Shown: piece by piece, positions 8,111 through 17,322 of the stretch
How positions within the stretch are numbered: the first letter of the stretch is position 1
Layout of the letters: every line of letters starts with the position of its first letter
Source: Azospirillum lipoferum
GTDB taxonomy: Bacteria > Pseudomonadota > Alphaproteobacteria > Azospirillales > Azospirillaceae
Assembly: GCF_024170005.1 (NCBI RefSeq)
Contig: NZ_JALJXJ010000012.1
Span: 62,001-126,000 of the forward strand
Direction of reading: 5' to 3'
DNA length: 64,000 nt
Made by a program: the position numbers and the translations under genes
Notes under the pieces: model-generated
What the model was told of the DNA's origin: nothing
What the model saw: only the letters and a program-made list of their open reading frames with translations
The model's database searches: none

Positions 8111-9085
8111 ATGCGTAATCCCTATTGGCAGGGCCCCGTCACGTCGAATTTCGACGGGCTGCGCTTCTTCAATCCGGGCGAACCGGAAACCGACCGCAGC
8201 CTGCGCGAGCTGCTTCGCTGGCAGTTGGGCCGGAAGGCGGCCAAATGGCCCCGGCAGGTGGCGGTCACGCCGGTGATGCCGGCGCGAAGCGTCGCCGGCC
8301 TTCGCGTCACGGTGGTGGGGCATGTCACGACCCTGGTCCAGGCCGCCGGGCTGAACATCCTGACCGATCCGGTGTGGTCCGACCGCGCCAGCCCGGTCCG
8401 CTTCGCCGGGCCGAAGCGGGTCACCGCGCCGGGCATCCGCTTCCACGATTTGCCGAAGATCGACGCGGTGTTGGTGTCGCACAACCATTACGACCATCTG
8501 GATGTGGCGACCCTGAAGCGCCTGCACGACCGCGACAGGCCGCTGGTGGTCACCCCGCTCGGCAACGACACCATCCTGCGCAAGCATATCCCGGGGGTGC
8601 GGACCGCGGTGGGCGACTGGTGGAGCCGGTTCGAACTGGCACCGGGGGCGGAGGTCCACATCGTGCCGGCCAACCACTGGTCGTCGCGCACCGGGCGCGA
8701 CCGCCGCATGGCGCTGTGGGGCGGCTTCGTCCTGCGCACGCCGGCCGGATCGGTCTATTTCGCCGGTGACACCGGCTATGGCAGCGGAGCGGCCTTCCGG
8801 GACATCGGCGAGCGCCTGGGGACCTGCGATCTGGCGCTGATCCCCATCGGCGCCTATGAGCCGCGCTGGTTCATGTCCGCCCAGCATTGCGACCCGGACG
8901 AGGCGGTGCGGATCATGCTGGACATCGGGGCGAAGAAGGCCGTCGGCATCCATTGGGGCACCTTCGCCCTGACCGACGAGCCACGCGACGAGCCACCGCG
9001 GTTGCTGCGCACCGCACTGACCACCCACGGCATCGCCCCCGCCCGTTTCGCAGTGGGCCATCCCGGAACGGTGGTGGACGGCTGA
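8111..9085 (+). CDS. Metallo-beta-lactamase-fold hydrolase, NAPE-PLD/UlaG-like
   Basis: A 324-residue MBL-fold protein with the dinuclear zinc motif HxHxDH at residues 124-129 (SHNHYDHLD), a later NHWSSR segment, FAGDTGYG with the bridging aspartate, and GIHWGTF near the C-terminus. The order and the N-terminal WPRQVAVTPVMP-type region match bacterial relatives of N-acyl-phosphatidylethanolamine phospholipase D. It would hydrolyse a phosphodiester or similar bond; the substrate is unknown. No signal peptide is evident. It shares a 129-base divergent promoter region with the helicase and is convergent with the aldo/keto reductase. Confidence 0.87.
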   Translation: MRNPYWQGPVTSNFDGLRFFNPGEPETDRSLRELLRWQLGRKAAKWPRQVAVTPVMPARSVAGLRVTVVGHVTTLVQAAGLNILTDPVWSDRASPVRFAGPKRVTAPGIRFHDLPKIDAVLVSHNHYDHLDVATLKRLHDRDRPLVVTPLGNDTILRKHIPGVRTAVGDWWSRFELAPGAEVHIVPANHWSSRTGRDRRMALWGGFVLRTPAGSVYFAGDTGYGSGAAFRDIGERLGTCDLALIPIGAYEPRWFMSAQHCDPDEAVRIMLDIGAKKAVGIHWGTFALTDEPRDEPPRLLRTALTTHGIAPARFAVGHPGTVVDG

Positions 9086-9102
9086 CGCAGCCACCCGGCT
9101 TC

Positions 9103-10089
9103 TTACGTCGGCGTCGGCGCCTGTTCCGGCAGGACGCCGGAGGACTTCAGCTCCCGCCAGAAATCGGCGGGAATCGGCTGACCCATCAGGTCCACATTCT
9201 CATGCACCCGCGCCGGATTCTTGGTACCGGGAATGACCGAGGCGACGACCGGATGCGCGGCGCAGAATTGCAGGGCCGCCGCACGCAGGTCGACGCCGTG
9301 GCGCCTGGCGATCTCCGCCAGCCGGTCGCGCGCCGCCACCTTGTCGGCGGACGCCTCCTGATACTCGAAGGTCTTTCCCCCGGCGATGAGGCCGGAATTG
9401 TAGGGGCCACCGACCACCACATGCACGCCACGCCCGGCGCAGCGCGGGAAAAGCTCGTCCAGCGCCGGCTGGTTCAGCAGGCTGTAGCGTCCGGCCAGCA
9501 GGAAGACGTCCGGATCCGCCCGCTCCAGCGCCATCACGCAGGGCTCCACCCGGTTGACGCCGAGGCCCCAGGCGCGGATCACCCCCTCCTCGCGCAGTCG
9601 GGTCAGCGCCACGGCGGCGCCTTTCATGGCGGTGTCGAACACCTCCAGCCAGCGCTCGCCATGCGCGTCCTCGGCGCAATCGTGGATATAGGCGATGTCG
9701 ATGCGCGCCATGCCCAGCCGTTGCAAGCTGTCCTCGATGGAGCGCCGCACCCCGTCGGCGGTGTAGTCGTAATCAACGCGGAACGGCAGCCCCTTCACGA
9801 AGGGACCATGCTGGCCGCCCTTGCTGGCGTCGGCGCGCAGCAACCGGCCAACCTTGGTCGACAGAACGAACTCGTCGCGCGGGCGGCTGCGCAGGACATG
9901 GCCGAAGCGGTGCTCCGAAATGCCGGGGCCATATTCGGGCGCAGTATCGAAATAGCGGATACCGGCGTCCCAGGCGGCGTCAAGGGTGGCTTCGGCCATT
10001 TCGTCCGTCACCTCCTCGAACATGTTGCCCAGGGGCGCACCGCCGAAGCCGAGCGGGCCGGGCGGGGCGAAATGCGTGCTGTCTGACAT
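9103..10089 (-). CDS. Aldo/keto reductase
   Basis: A 328-residue TIM-barrel NADP(H)-dependent oxidoreductase. The catalytic tetrad is visible as the Asp and Tyr of DTAPEYG, the Lys of STKVGR and the His of IAYIHD. The GISEHRFG segment after the tyrosine and the FGGAPLGN start resemble the L-fucose/D-threo-aldose dehydrogenase and pyridoxal 4-dehydrogenase group. The start at 10089 has GGAAAGG about seven bases upstream; the longer frame to 10137 has none. It is a single gene between convergent and divergent neighbours, so the substrate cannot be inferred from context. Confidence 0.88.
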   Translation of the reverse strand: MSDSTHFAPPGPLGFGGAPLGNMFEEVTDEMAEATLDAAWDAGIRYFDTAPEYGPGISEHRFGHVLRSRPRDEFVLSTKVGRLLRADASKGGQHGPFVKGLPFRVDYDYTADGVRRSIEDSLQRLGMARIDIAYIHDCAEDAHGERWLEVFDTAMKGAAVALTRLREEGVIRAWGLGVNRVEPCVMALERADPDVFLLAGRYSLLNQPALDELFPRCAGRGVHVVVGGPYNSGLIAGGKTFEYQEASADKVAARDRLAEIARRHGVDLRAAALQFCAAHPVVASVIPGTKNPARVHENVDLMGQPIPADFWRELKSSGVLPEQAPTPT

Positions 10090-10238
10090 GGGAAAGCCTT
10101 TCCATCTCTGGCACCAGTCGATGCACCCGGTCAACACCGCGGTTCGGCGGGCCGTTCCTGCTTCATCCGGCTTCTACCGACTGTCCAGCCGGCGCTTGAT
10201 TGGCATTCCGGCGATGACCAGCTTGCTACGCGGAATAG

Positions 10239-11363
10239 ATGGGGATCAGGGCGCAGATGGCGACGGGAGCGGACGAATGCACGGAAATTCTCGCAGAGGC
10301 ACGCCGAATCCTTGCCACCGGGGATGAAAGCGCGTTGGCTCCGCCGGCAACACTCGACGATCTGGCGGCACTGCTCGCCGACATTTTCGACGAGAGTTAC
10401 ACCGCCGAACGGGTGCTCGCCCTGCTGACGCCCGCCCGGCGCCACGCCTTGAAAAGCCGCTTCGTCGTCGCCGACGAGACCGGTGGCGCCGAGATCTGGC
10501 TGCCGGCCGATGTACTAGACCGGCTGCGGAGCGTCGCCGGAACGCCCCTCGACGCCATCCGCGTCCTGCTGGACAGCGGGCGCGGCCTGCCGGAACCGGG
10601 CAGCGAGGAGCATTGCCGCAAGCGCCGCTGCGCCCCCCAGCTGCTGCTGTCCGATCCCGGCGGCTGGCAGTGCCGGACCTGCGGTCTGAGCGGACGGGTC
10701 GATCTGCCGCCCAACCCCATCATCGCCGGCCACCTGAGCGGCCAGCGCGCCCGCATCGCCGAACTGCATGCCCTGGCTGCCGCCCTCTATGAGGGCTGGG
10801 GTGCCGGCGAACGCTTCACCGTCGCCGACGCCGCCGCCAACCGCCTGCCCGGCATCCCGGCCGACCGCGACCGGCTGAAGGCGCTGCTCGCGGACCTTCT
10901 GCGCGATGGCCTGCTGGAAGAGGCGCCCGGTCCGCGCGGCGGTGCCGGTTACCGTGTGCTCGAAGAGCTACCGGACTGGATCGCCGACGCCATGGCCGAA
11001 CGGCGCCGCCAGCGCGAGGCGGAAGCGCGCATCCGCGAGGAGCGCGCCGCAACCCTGCGCAAAATCCTGGAAGACGGCCTGACCCACACCACCGCCGCCG
11101 GGGAGCATGTGGAGATCGCCCAGAACGACCGCGGCCTGGAACTGCGCTTTCCCACCATCCCATCCTGGGAATTGCGGGAAGAGATGAAACGGCAGGGCCA
11201 TTGCCGGTGGGATGGCCGGCGGCGGCGCTGGTGCCGCCTGTCGCCCGTCACCAGCGTCGAACCCTGGCTGGCGGCGGCGCTCGACGCCGGCGCCACGGTG
11301 GCGCCGCTGGGAACCGCCGACCCCGATACCGAGGATTGGGGCTACGAGGACTGGCCGGACTGA
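10239..11363 (+). CDS. Unrecognised protein with a four-cysteine zinc-ribbon-like motif
   Basis: A 374-residue protein that I do not recognise. Residues 126-148 carry C-x4-C-x13-C-x2-C (Cys126, Cys131, Cys145, Cys148), which looks like a structural zinc site. Before it is a helical region rich in Leu and Ala; after it come segments resembling winged-helix packing (residues 180-250), a charged helix (AERRRQREAEARIREER), and a compact domain with WELREEMKRQGHCRWDGRRRRW. The C-terminus is very acidic (DPDTEDWGYEDWPD). No membrane segment or signal peptide is present, so a cytosolic nucleic-acid-binding role is possible but only a guess. An ATG at 10257 preceded by AGGG is an alternative start. 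It is convergent with the Lrp-type regulator. Confidence 0.7.
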   Translation: MGIRAQMATGADECTEILAEARRILATGDESALAPPATLDDLAALLADIFDESYTAERVLALLTPARRHALKSRFVVADETGGAEIWLPADVLDRLRSVAGTPLDAIRVLLDSGRGLPEPGSEEHCRKRRCAPQLLLSDPGGWQCRTCGLSGRVDLPPNPIIAGHLSGQRARIAELHALAAALYEGWGAGERFTVADAAANRLPGIPADRDRLKALLADLLRDGLLEEAPGPRGGAGYRVLEELPDWIADAMAERRRQREAEARIREERAATLRKILEDGLTHTTAAGEHVEIAQNDRGLELRFPTIPSWELREEMKRQGHCRWDGRRRRWCRLSPVTSVEPWLAAALDAGATVAPLGTADPDTEDWGYEDWPD

Positions 11364-11376
11364 AGGCTTAGCCAGC

Positions 11377-11862
11377 CTACAAATCCACCTCCAGCGTCAC
11401 CTTCACCGGGTCGAGCACCACCATCGTCTGAAAGGACTGCACCAGCTCATTGTCGGCGAACAGGCGGCGCGACAGCAGCTCGTAGCTCGCCATGTCCGGG
11501 ACCAGCAGGATCAGGACGAAGCTGGCCTTGCCCGTTACGAAGTAACACTGCTGTACCTCCGGCGCTTCGCGGAACAGGCGCTTGGCGGCGGCGATGACGG
11601 GGGAACGGTCGTTGACCGTCTGGACCTCCACCACCACCGTCACCCCCTGCCCGACCGCGGCCGGATCGACGACCGCCACGTTGCGGCGGATGACGCCGGC
11701 CGCCTCCATCCGGGCGATACGGCGCTGCACAGCGGGGGCGGAGAGATGGACCGCCTCGCCGATCTCGCGCTGGGAGGTCTTGTTGTCGCGTTGCAGGATG
11801 CGCAGGATCGCGCGGTCCTGGTCGTCGAGCTGATCCGGTGGGCGGGCGATTGTTGAGCGCAT
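11377..11862 (-). CDS. Lrp/AsnC family regulator
   Basis: A 161-residue feast/famine regulator. An N-terminal winged helix-turn-helix (LDDQDRAILRILQRDNKTSQREIGEAVHL region, residues 12-70) is followed by the RAM ligand-binding ferredoxin fold (residues 75-150, with VTGKASFVLILLVPDM). Such proteins bind amino acids as octamers. It is divergent from the RhtA-like exporter at 11972, sharing a 109-base region. That pairing is typical for local amino-acid-responsive control of an exporter, so this protein probably regulates both genes. Confidence 0.92.
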   Translation of the reverse strand: MRSTIARPPDQLDDQDRAILRILQRDNKTSQREIGEAVHLSAPAVQRRIARMEAAGVIRRNVAVVDPAAVGQGVTVVVEVQTVNDRSPVIAAAKRLFREAPEVQQCYFVTGKASFVLILLVPDMASYELLSRRLFADNELVQSFQTMVVLDPVKVTLEVDL

Positions 11863-11971
11863 GGCGGCTTTTGCGAAAGAACGGTGCGTCGGATGGCCGA
11901 AACTTAAACGCCTGACTCCCCCGCGTCACAGTATCTTTTCGCCTGACCTTCTTCTGCCGGGAGCCGGGCAC

Positions 11972-12862
11972 ATGGCGAACGCATCCATCGAATCCACCTC
12001 CCTCGCCCGCCCCGAACCGGCGGCGCTGCCGCTGCTGATCCTGCTGGCGTCCCTGCTGTCGCAATATGTCGGGGCGGCCTCGGCGAAGTCGCTGTTCCCG
12101 CTGGTCGGGGCGGAGGGGGTGACCGGCCTGCGCGTCGGGTTGTCGGCGCTGATGCTGATGGCGATCCTGCGGCCGTGGCGCAGCCTGCCGGGACGGGCGG
12201 ACCTGCGCAACCTACTGATCTACGGCGCCACGCTGGGTGCCATGAACCTGTCGATCTACCGCGCGATGGAGCTGATCCCCATCGGCATCGCCATCGCCAT
12301 CGAGGTGACCGGCCCGCTGGCGGTGGCGCTGCTGGGTTCCCGCCGGCTGAAGGATTTCCTGTGGATCGCCTGTGCCGCGGTGGGCCTCTCCCTGCTGCTG
12401 CCCCTGCAGGAGGCATCGAGCACACTGAACCCGGTCGGCGTCGCCTATGCGGCGGCGGCGGCCTTCTGCTGGGCGCTCTACATCGTGTTCGGCAAGCGCG
12501 CCTCGTCCCTGCCGGGCGGGCAGGCGGTGGCCTGGGGCATGCTGGTCGCCGCCAGCTTCACCGTTCCGCTGGGGATTGCCCATGCGGGCGCCGGCCTGCT
12601 GGTCCCGGCCGTGCTGCTGATCGGTCTGGCGGTGGCCGTGCTGTCGAGCATGGTGCCCTATCTGCTGGAGATGATGGCGCTGCGCCGCCTGCCGAGCCAT
12701 GTCTTCGGCCTCGCCGTCAGCGCCTCCCCCGCCGTGGCGGCGCTGATCGGCTTCCTGATGCTGGGCGAACGGCTGAGCGCGCTGCAATGGGCCGCCATCG
12801 CCTGCATCATGTTCGCCTCGGCCGGCAGCGCGCTGGGCAAGGGCCGGCGAGAAGCGGCCTGA
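11972..12862 (+). CDS. EamA-family amino-acid exporter, RhtA-like
   Basis: A 296-residue drug/metabolite superfamily permease with ten predicted transmembrane segments in two EamA repeats (about residues 15-140 and 150-285). Segments such as GVTGLRVGLSALML, AIEVTGPLAVALLGSRR and VFGLAVSASPAVAALIG are like RhtA, the inner-membrane threonine/homoserine exporter of E. coli. The start at 11972 is preferred because GGGAG lies nine bases upstream; a frame extending to 11861 would overlap the regulator start. Divergence from the Lrp-type gene supports amino-acid export induced by its substrate. Confidence 0.87.
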   Translation: MANASIESTSLARPEPAALPLLILLASLLSQYVGAASAKSLFPLVGAEGVTGLRVGLSALMLMAILRPWRSLPGRADLRNLLIYGATLGAMNLSIYRAMELIPIGIAIAIEVTGPLAVALLGSRRLKDFLWIACAAVGLSLLLPLQEASSTLNPVGVAYAAAAAFCWALYIVFGKRASSLPGGQAVAWGMLVAASFTVPLGIAHAGAGLLVPAVLLIGLAVAVLSSMVPYLLEMMALRRLPSHVFGLAVSASPAVAALIGFLMLGERLSALQWAAIACIMFASAGSALGKGRREAA

Positions 12863-12873
12863 ACATTCCCCGG

Positions 12874-13215
12874 TCAGTCCAGCCGGCCGGAACGGCCGGG
12901 CGCCGGAACATCCAGGTCAATATCGAGATCGAGCAGCGCCGACGCCAGACACTTGCCATGGGCGTCGAGCGCCAGCGACCGGGTCACGCCGCCGCCAAGC
13001 GCCTGCCGCATCACGAAGTTCAGGGCACCGATGCTGGGGATGGCGTAGCGCACCACCTCGCCATGGACGACCTCGTGGAACAGCGCCTTTACGCGCTCGG
13101 CGGTGACATGGGCCTCGATCAGCGGATAGTCCGCCTCGTCGAAGGCAATGACGGAGATGTTGGAGATGTCGCCCTTGTCGCCGGTGCGTGAATGGGCGAT
13201 GTCGCGGAGTTTCAT
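12874..13215 (-). CDS. Small AtuA-like (ferredoxin-fold) protein
   Basis: A 113-residue protein matching the domain found at the C-terminus of fused AtuA proteins: KLRDIAHSRTGDKGD at the N-terminus, then PSIGALNFVMRQALGGGVTRSLALD. It probably forms a complex with the AtuA-family protein encoded immediately upstream, whose TGA lies one base before this ATG; GGAGG seven bases upstream is the ribosome site. In AtuA systems the pair is needed for acyclic terpene (citronellol) use, but the biochemical step is unsettled and the substrate here may differ. Confidence 0.82.
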   Translation of the reverse strand: MKLRDIAHSRTGDKGDISNISVIAFDEADYPLIEAHVTAERVKALFHEVVHGEVVRYAIPSIGALNFVMRQALGGGVTRSLALDAHGKCLASALLDLDIDLDVPAPGRSGRLD

Positions 13216-13216
13216 G

Positions 13217-14560
13217 TCAGGCCTCCATAAACTCGATGGCGGGTTTCGCCAGATCGCGGGGCAGCAGCGCCGACAGCATCGCGACCACATCCTTGGCCGA
13301 TTTGGTGGCGCCGCCCCCGCTGGCAGGGCCGTTGGTGTAGAGAGTTTCGACCTCGTTGCCGATGCGTTGCGCCTCCTTCAGGCTGCCGGTCCGGCCGGCC
13401 ACGCGAACGCGAACCTCGTAGGGCTCCCGCCCGCCCGCGGTGGACAGCGCGCCGCCATGGATGGAATCGACGCCGATCAGGTCGAAGCGCAGCTCGGTCG
13501 CCTCGACGCCGGTCAGCGCCAGACGCTCGCGCACGATCTCCAACGCCAGCCGGCCGCGTGCCAGGGCGCCGGGACCGGCGTAGGAGATCTGCCCCTCGCC
13601 GATGAAGCTGTCGAGATAGCCGACCGAGACCTTCAGCGTGGCGGGACGCGGGCGCCCCGTGGCACCGACCACCCGCACCCGGTCCGGCCCTTCCTGGGTG
13701 AATCGCACCTGCGAGAAGTCAGCCACCACGTCCGGCGTGAGATAGGCGGCGGGGTCGTGGATCTCGTAGAGCAACTGCTCCTTGCAGGTGGCGGTGGTCA
13801 CGGCACCGCCGGATCCGGACACCTTGGTGATGATGGCGCTGCCGTCCTCCTGCACCTCGGCGATCGGGAAGCCGAGCCGGGCCAGGGCGGCGACGTCCTT
13901 CACGCCGGGATCGGCGAAATAGCCGCCGGTGATCTGGCCGGCGCATTCCAGCAGATGCCCGACCACCGTCCCCTTGCCGAGCCGGTCCCAATCCTCCATC
14001 GACCAGCCGAACTCGAAGATCTGCGGGGCGAGGAACAGGGCCGGATCGGCGACGCGGCCGGTGATGACAATGTCGGCCCCGGCCTTCAGCGCCTCGACGA
14101 TGGGGGCGGCGCCGAGATAGGCGTTGGCCGAGACCAGCCGGCCGGCCATCGCCGACACCGGCTCGCCGGTTTCCTCGATCCGGTGGTCGCCGGACTTCAG
14201 CGTCTCCAGCACGTCGTCGCCGGACACCGCGGCGATCTTCAGGCCCTCCAGGCCGAGCGACCGGGCGATGTCCCGCGTCTTCGCGGCGGCGGCGGCCGGG
14301 TTGGCCGCTCCCATGTTGGTGATGATGCGGATGCCCTTCTCATGGCACGGCCGCAGAACCGCCAGCATGCGCTCCGCCAGCAGCGGGTCGTAGCCCTGGG
14401 CCGGATCCTTCAGCTTGGCGCCCTGGGCGATGGCGATGGTGCGCTCCGCCAGGCATTCAAAGACGAGATACTGGATGTCACCCTTCTCGGCCAGTTCAAC
14501 GGCCGGCTCGATGCGGTCGCCCGAATAGCCGGCGCCCGATCCGATGCGGATGGTTTTCAT
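13217..14560 (-). CDS. AtuA-family protein (DUF1446)
   Basis: A 447-residue protein of the acyclic-terpene-utilisation AtuA family, opening with TIRIGSGAGYSGDRIEPA and carrying GAAPIVEALKAGADIVITGR. AtuA of Pseudomonas is required for citronellol growth, though its reaction is not defined. The start at 14560 has AGGAG nine bases upstream. Here the gene lies between a CitMHS-type citrate transporter upstream and its small AtuA-like partner downstream on the same strand. None of the other atu or liu genes (geranyl-CoA carboxylase, acyl-CoA dehydrogenases) is present nearby, so a citrate-like or branched organic acid is a better substrate guess than terpenes. Confidence 0.85.
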   Translation of the reverse strand: MKTIRIGSGAGYSGDRIEPAVELAEKGDIQYLVFECLAERTIAIAQGAKLKDPAQGYDPLLAERMLAVLRPCHEKGIRIITNMGAANPAAAAAKTRDIARSLGLEGLKIAAVSGDDVLETLKSGDHRIEETGEPVSAMAGRLVSANAYLGAAPIVEALKAGADIVITGRVADPALFLAPQIFEFGWSMEDWDRLGKGTVVGHLLECAGQITGGYFADPGVKDVAALARLGFPIAEVQEDGSAIITKVSGSGGAVTTATCKEQLLYEIHDPAAYLTPDVVADFSQVRFTQEGPDRVRVVGATGRPRPATLKVSVGYLDSFIGEGQISYAGPGALARGRLALEIVRERLALTGVEATELRFDLIGVDSIHGGALSTAGGREPYEVRVRVAGRTGSLKEAQRIGNEVETLYTNGPASGGGATKSAKDVVAMLSALLPRDLAKPAIEFMEA

Positions 14561-14596
14561 GATGGTACTCCTGTGTGCGGCCATCCTTGGGCCGCG

Positions 14597-15949
14597 TCAG
14601 AAGGGGATGACCCCGAGGACGGCTGCGGCGATGGTCATGACCACCGACGCGGCGAACAGGTAGGGGATCGAGAACTTCTGGTGCTCGCCCAGCCCGATGC
14701 CGCACAGCCCGACGACCAGGAAGGTGGCGGGGGTGAGCGGGCTGACCGGGAAGCCGACGGTCATCTGGCCGAGCACGGAGGCCTGGGCGATCTGGATGGG
14801 GTCGCCGCCCAGCGTCTTATAGACCTCGGCGATCACCGGCATCATGCCGAAATAGAAGGAGTCCGGATCGAACAGCAGACTGAGCGGCATCGACAGGATG
14901 CCCAGCGCGAAGGGGACATGCTGCGCCATCTCCGGCGGAACAAAGGCGACGGCGGACTGCGCCATGGCGCTCAGCATCTTGGTGCCGGTCATGATGCCGG
15001 TGAAGACGCCGGCCGCCAGCAGGATGCTCGCCATCATCAGCGCCGCCTTTGCGTGGGCGTCGACACGGTCCTTCTGCATCTTCACGTCGGGATAGTTGAT
15101 CATCAGCGCCAGCACGGTGCCGACCATGAACATCACCACCGGATCGACCGCCCCCTCGATCATCACGGCCATGATCACCGCGGTGAGGATCAGGTTGACC
15201 CAGAACAGCTTCGGCCGGCGGATTTTGATCTGCTCCGGCGTCAGCACGCGCGGCGCCGGCCCGACCGGGGCTGCAGCCTCGGGAGTCCCCATGGCACCGA
15301 CCGACCGCGCCTCTCCCGCCGTGAGCGGCCGGGAGGACAGGCCGAGACGCCGCTCCTCGCGCTTGCCGAGCAGGAAGGCGATGGTGAAGATGAACAGCAG
15401 CCCGACGCCCTGCACCGCGATCAGCGGATTGAAGATGTCGGTCACCGGCACCTTCAGCGCGGCGGCGGAGCGGATCATCGGCCCGGTCCAGGGCAGGAAA
15501 TTGACGCCCGCCGCCATCGACACGCACAGCGCCAGAATGCGCTTGTCCATGCCCAGCCGGTCGTAGAGCGGCAGCATCGCCGGAATGGTGATGAGGAAGC
15601 AGACGGCGCCCGACCCGTCGAGATGGATCAGCAAGGCCAGCAGGGTGGTGCCGACGGTGATGCGCGCCGGCTTGGTGCCGACCACCCGCAGAATGCGGTC
15701 GATGATCGGGTCCATCATGCCGGCATCGGTGACGACGCCGAAGAAGATGATGGCGAAGACGAACATGCCGGCGGTCGGCGCGATCGAGCGGATGCCGGAA
15801 ATGATGAACTTGCTGGTTTCGAGACCGAAGCCGCCCGCCAGCGCGGCGATGATCGGCACGGCGATCAGCGCGACCAGCGGCGACATCCTGTTGGTCATGA
15901 TCGCCGCCAGCAGAACGACGATGGTGGCCAGGCCGAGTAACGCGAGCAT
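14597..15949 (-). CDS. CitMHS-family divalent metal-citrate:H+ symporter
   Basis: A 450-residue inner-membrane transporter with about twelve segments. [24 protein letters not shown] and [12 protein letters not shown] are typical of the CitMHS family, which takes up Mg- or Ca-citrate with protons. The ribosome site AGGAGG is a near-perfect Shine-Dalgarno four bases before the ATG. It is the first gene of a three-gene unit with the AtuA pair, 36 bases from the next start, and is divergent from a LysR regulator over a 322-base gap, so the regulator probably controls uptake of the inducing acid. Confidence 0.9.
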   Translation of the reverse strand: MLALLGLATIVVLLAAIMTNRMSPLVALIAVPIIAALAGGFGLETSKFIISGIRSIAPTAGMFVFAIIFFGVVTDAGMMDPIIDRILRVVGTKPARITVGTTLLALLIHLDGSGAVCFLITIPAMLPLYDRLGMDKRILALCVSMAAGVNFLPWTGPMIRSAAALKVPVTDIFNPLIAVQGVGLLFIFTIAFLLGKREERRLGLSSRPLTAGEARSVGAMGTPEAAAPVGPAPRVLTPEQIKIRRPKLFWVNLILTAVIMAVMIEGAVDPVVMFMVGTVLALMINYPDVKMQKDRVDAHAKAALMMASILLAAGVFTGIMTGTKMLSAMAQSAVAFVPPEMAQHVPFALGILSMPLSLLFDPDSFYFGMMPVIAEVYKTLGGDPIQIAQASVLGQMTVGFPVSPLTPATFLVVGLCGIGLGEHQKFSIPYLFAASVVMTIAAAVLGVIPF

Positions 15950-16271
15950 GTGACCTCCTCTATGGCCGTTGTTATTGTTGTTTTCCGTCCGCTGCGCGAT
16001 CTCTTCACGTCAGTCGAAGAAACACGGCGGAGCACCGCGGGCAACCGGCTTCGATCCCCGAGTAACGCCGCAAGAGCGGATTTCGATAGAACTTCGTCTT
16101 TTGCGAAGCCGGAAGGCAGGGGGACCGGCAGTGGGTCTTTTTATAGATCAGCCATTTTGCCGCACCATGCCGAAGCGGTGTCCGCGATTGACACTGTACG
16201 AACCCACAATCAGATTAGAGAAATGAATTTGTTGTATCACGGTAATTTGAATTTTCTATAAGAGGCGCGCC
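15950..16271. promoter_or_regulatory. Divergent regulatory region, CitMHS unit / LysR gene
   Basis: This 322-base gene-free stretch is AT-rich near the LysR side. TTGACA at 16188-16193 could be a -35 element for the LysR gene. The stretch 16222-16262 repeats AATTTG/GAATTT motifs, the kind of sequence a LysR protein often binds. On the minus strand an AACAACAATAACAAC run precedes the CitMHS ribosome site. Frames crossing it are short and lack ribosome sites, so no gene is called. Confidence 0.5.
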
Positions 16272-17204
16272 ATGCTCCAGGGAGTGAGACATATCAAGGC
16301 CTTCGTCGCGGTGGCCCGTCTCGGCAGCTTCACCAGGGCGGCGGCGGAGGTCAACCTGTCGCAGCCGGCGCTGACCGTGCAGATCCGCCAACTCGAGGAA
16401 AGCCTCGGCGTCCGCCTGTTCGACCGCAACAAGCGTCAGGTGGTGCTGACCCAGGCCGGCCGCGATCTGCTGCCCGCCCTGCAGCGGGTGCTGGCCGAGT
16501 TGGATGCGGTGATGAGCGTCAGCCACGATCTGGCCGGGCTGCGGCGCGGCGCGGTGTCGGTCGCCACCCTGCCATCGGTCGCCGCCGGACTGCTGCCCAT
16601 CGCCATCCGCCGCTTCGCCGCCGACCATCCGAACATCGACGTCAGGGTCAGCGATGTCGTCGCAGAACGGATCATCCAGCTGGTCAAGGCCGAGGAGGTC
16701 GATTTCGGGATCGGCAGCCGGGTCGGGCCCGACCGTGACGTCGAGGTGATCGACTTCCTCTGCGACCGGATGTGCGCCTTCTTCCCCGCCGACCACCCGC
16801 TGAACGGCCGGCGCCCGCTGGTTCTGAAGGACATCGTCGCCTTCCCGCTGATCCTGACCGCGCGCGGCACCAGCGTTCGGTCGCTGGTCGAGCGGGCGCT
16901 GGAAAAGGAAGGGCTGGAGATCAGCCTGTCCTGCGAGGCGAACTACATGTCGACGGCGGTCGGCATGGTGCGGGCCGGACTGGGCGTCTCAGTCCTGCCG
17001 GAATCCGCCGTCGACGCCGCCTCCTGCGAGGGGATCGTCGTCGAACCGATCCGCACCGCCGGGCTGGTCCGCCGGATCGGCTTCATCCGCAAGGCCGGCC
17101 GCTCTCTCTCACCAGCGGCGGAACGCTTCGCCGCCCTGCTGCGCGAGGTCGCCGGCCCGACGCTCGCCCACTTCTCCAGCATGGAGAGCGCCGCGAAACG
17201 GTGA
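16272..17204 (+). CDS. LysR-family regulator
   Basis: A 310-residue LysR transcription factor. The N-terminal helix-turn-helix covers residues 1-62 (FVAVARLGSFTRAAAEVNLSQPALT region), then a linker helix, and a periplasmic-binding-like effector domain at about 90-300. It is divergent from the CitMHS-AtuA unit and is the obvious candidate to activate it in response to the transported acid. The ATG at 16272 is preceded by AGAGGCG. Confidence 0.92.
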   Translation: MLQGVRHIKAFVAVARLGSFTRAAAEVNLSQPALTVQIRQLEESLGVRLFDRNKRQVVLTQAGRDLLPALQRVLAELDAVMSVSHDLAGLRRGAVSVATLPSVAAGLLPIAIRRFAADHPNIDVRVSDVVAERIIQLVKAEEVDFGIGSRVGPDRDVEVIDFLCDRMCAFFPADHPLNGRRPLVLKDIVAFPLILTARGTSVRSLVERALEKEGLEISLSCEANYMSTAVGMVRAGLGVSVLPESAVDAASCEGIVVEPIRTAGLVRRIGFIRKAGRSLSPAAERFAALLREVAGPTLAHFSSMESAAKR

Positions 17205-17206
17205 CG

Positions 17207-17234
17207 TAACCGGAAGAATTTTTTAACCCGATAG
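17207..17234 (+). promoter_or_regulatory. Sigma-28-like promoter for the first chemoreceptor
   Basis: TAAC (17207-17210), 16 bases, then CCCGATAG (17227-17234). The flagellar sigma-28 consensus is TAAA-N15-GCCGATAA, so the -10 matches 6 of 8 with one extra spacer base. It lies 89 bases before the MCP start. A 7-bp inverted repeat (TGAAATC at 17249-17255 with 17265-17271) follows. Assignment rests on sequence likeness only. Confidence 0.4.
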
Positions 17235-17322
17235 CGTTATTTTATTACTGAAATCAGCCTATCCGATTTCAACCACCCCGGTCTTCCGTAGTATATCAGT
17301 TGCCGCCCCTGAGGCGCGCGAC

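Noticed and set aside
13148-15940. Very long plus-strand open frame (930 codons)
   Set aside because: It lies antisense to the AtuA and CitMHS genes, is rich in His/Arg/Gly/Gln without domain features, and arises from GC-rich codon bias.
15950-16261. 103-codon frame in the CitMHS/LysR gap
   Set aside because: No ribosome site, and it fills the shared regulatory region.
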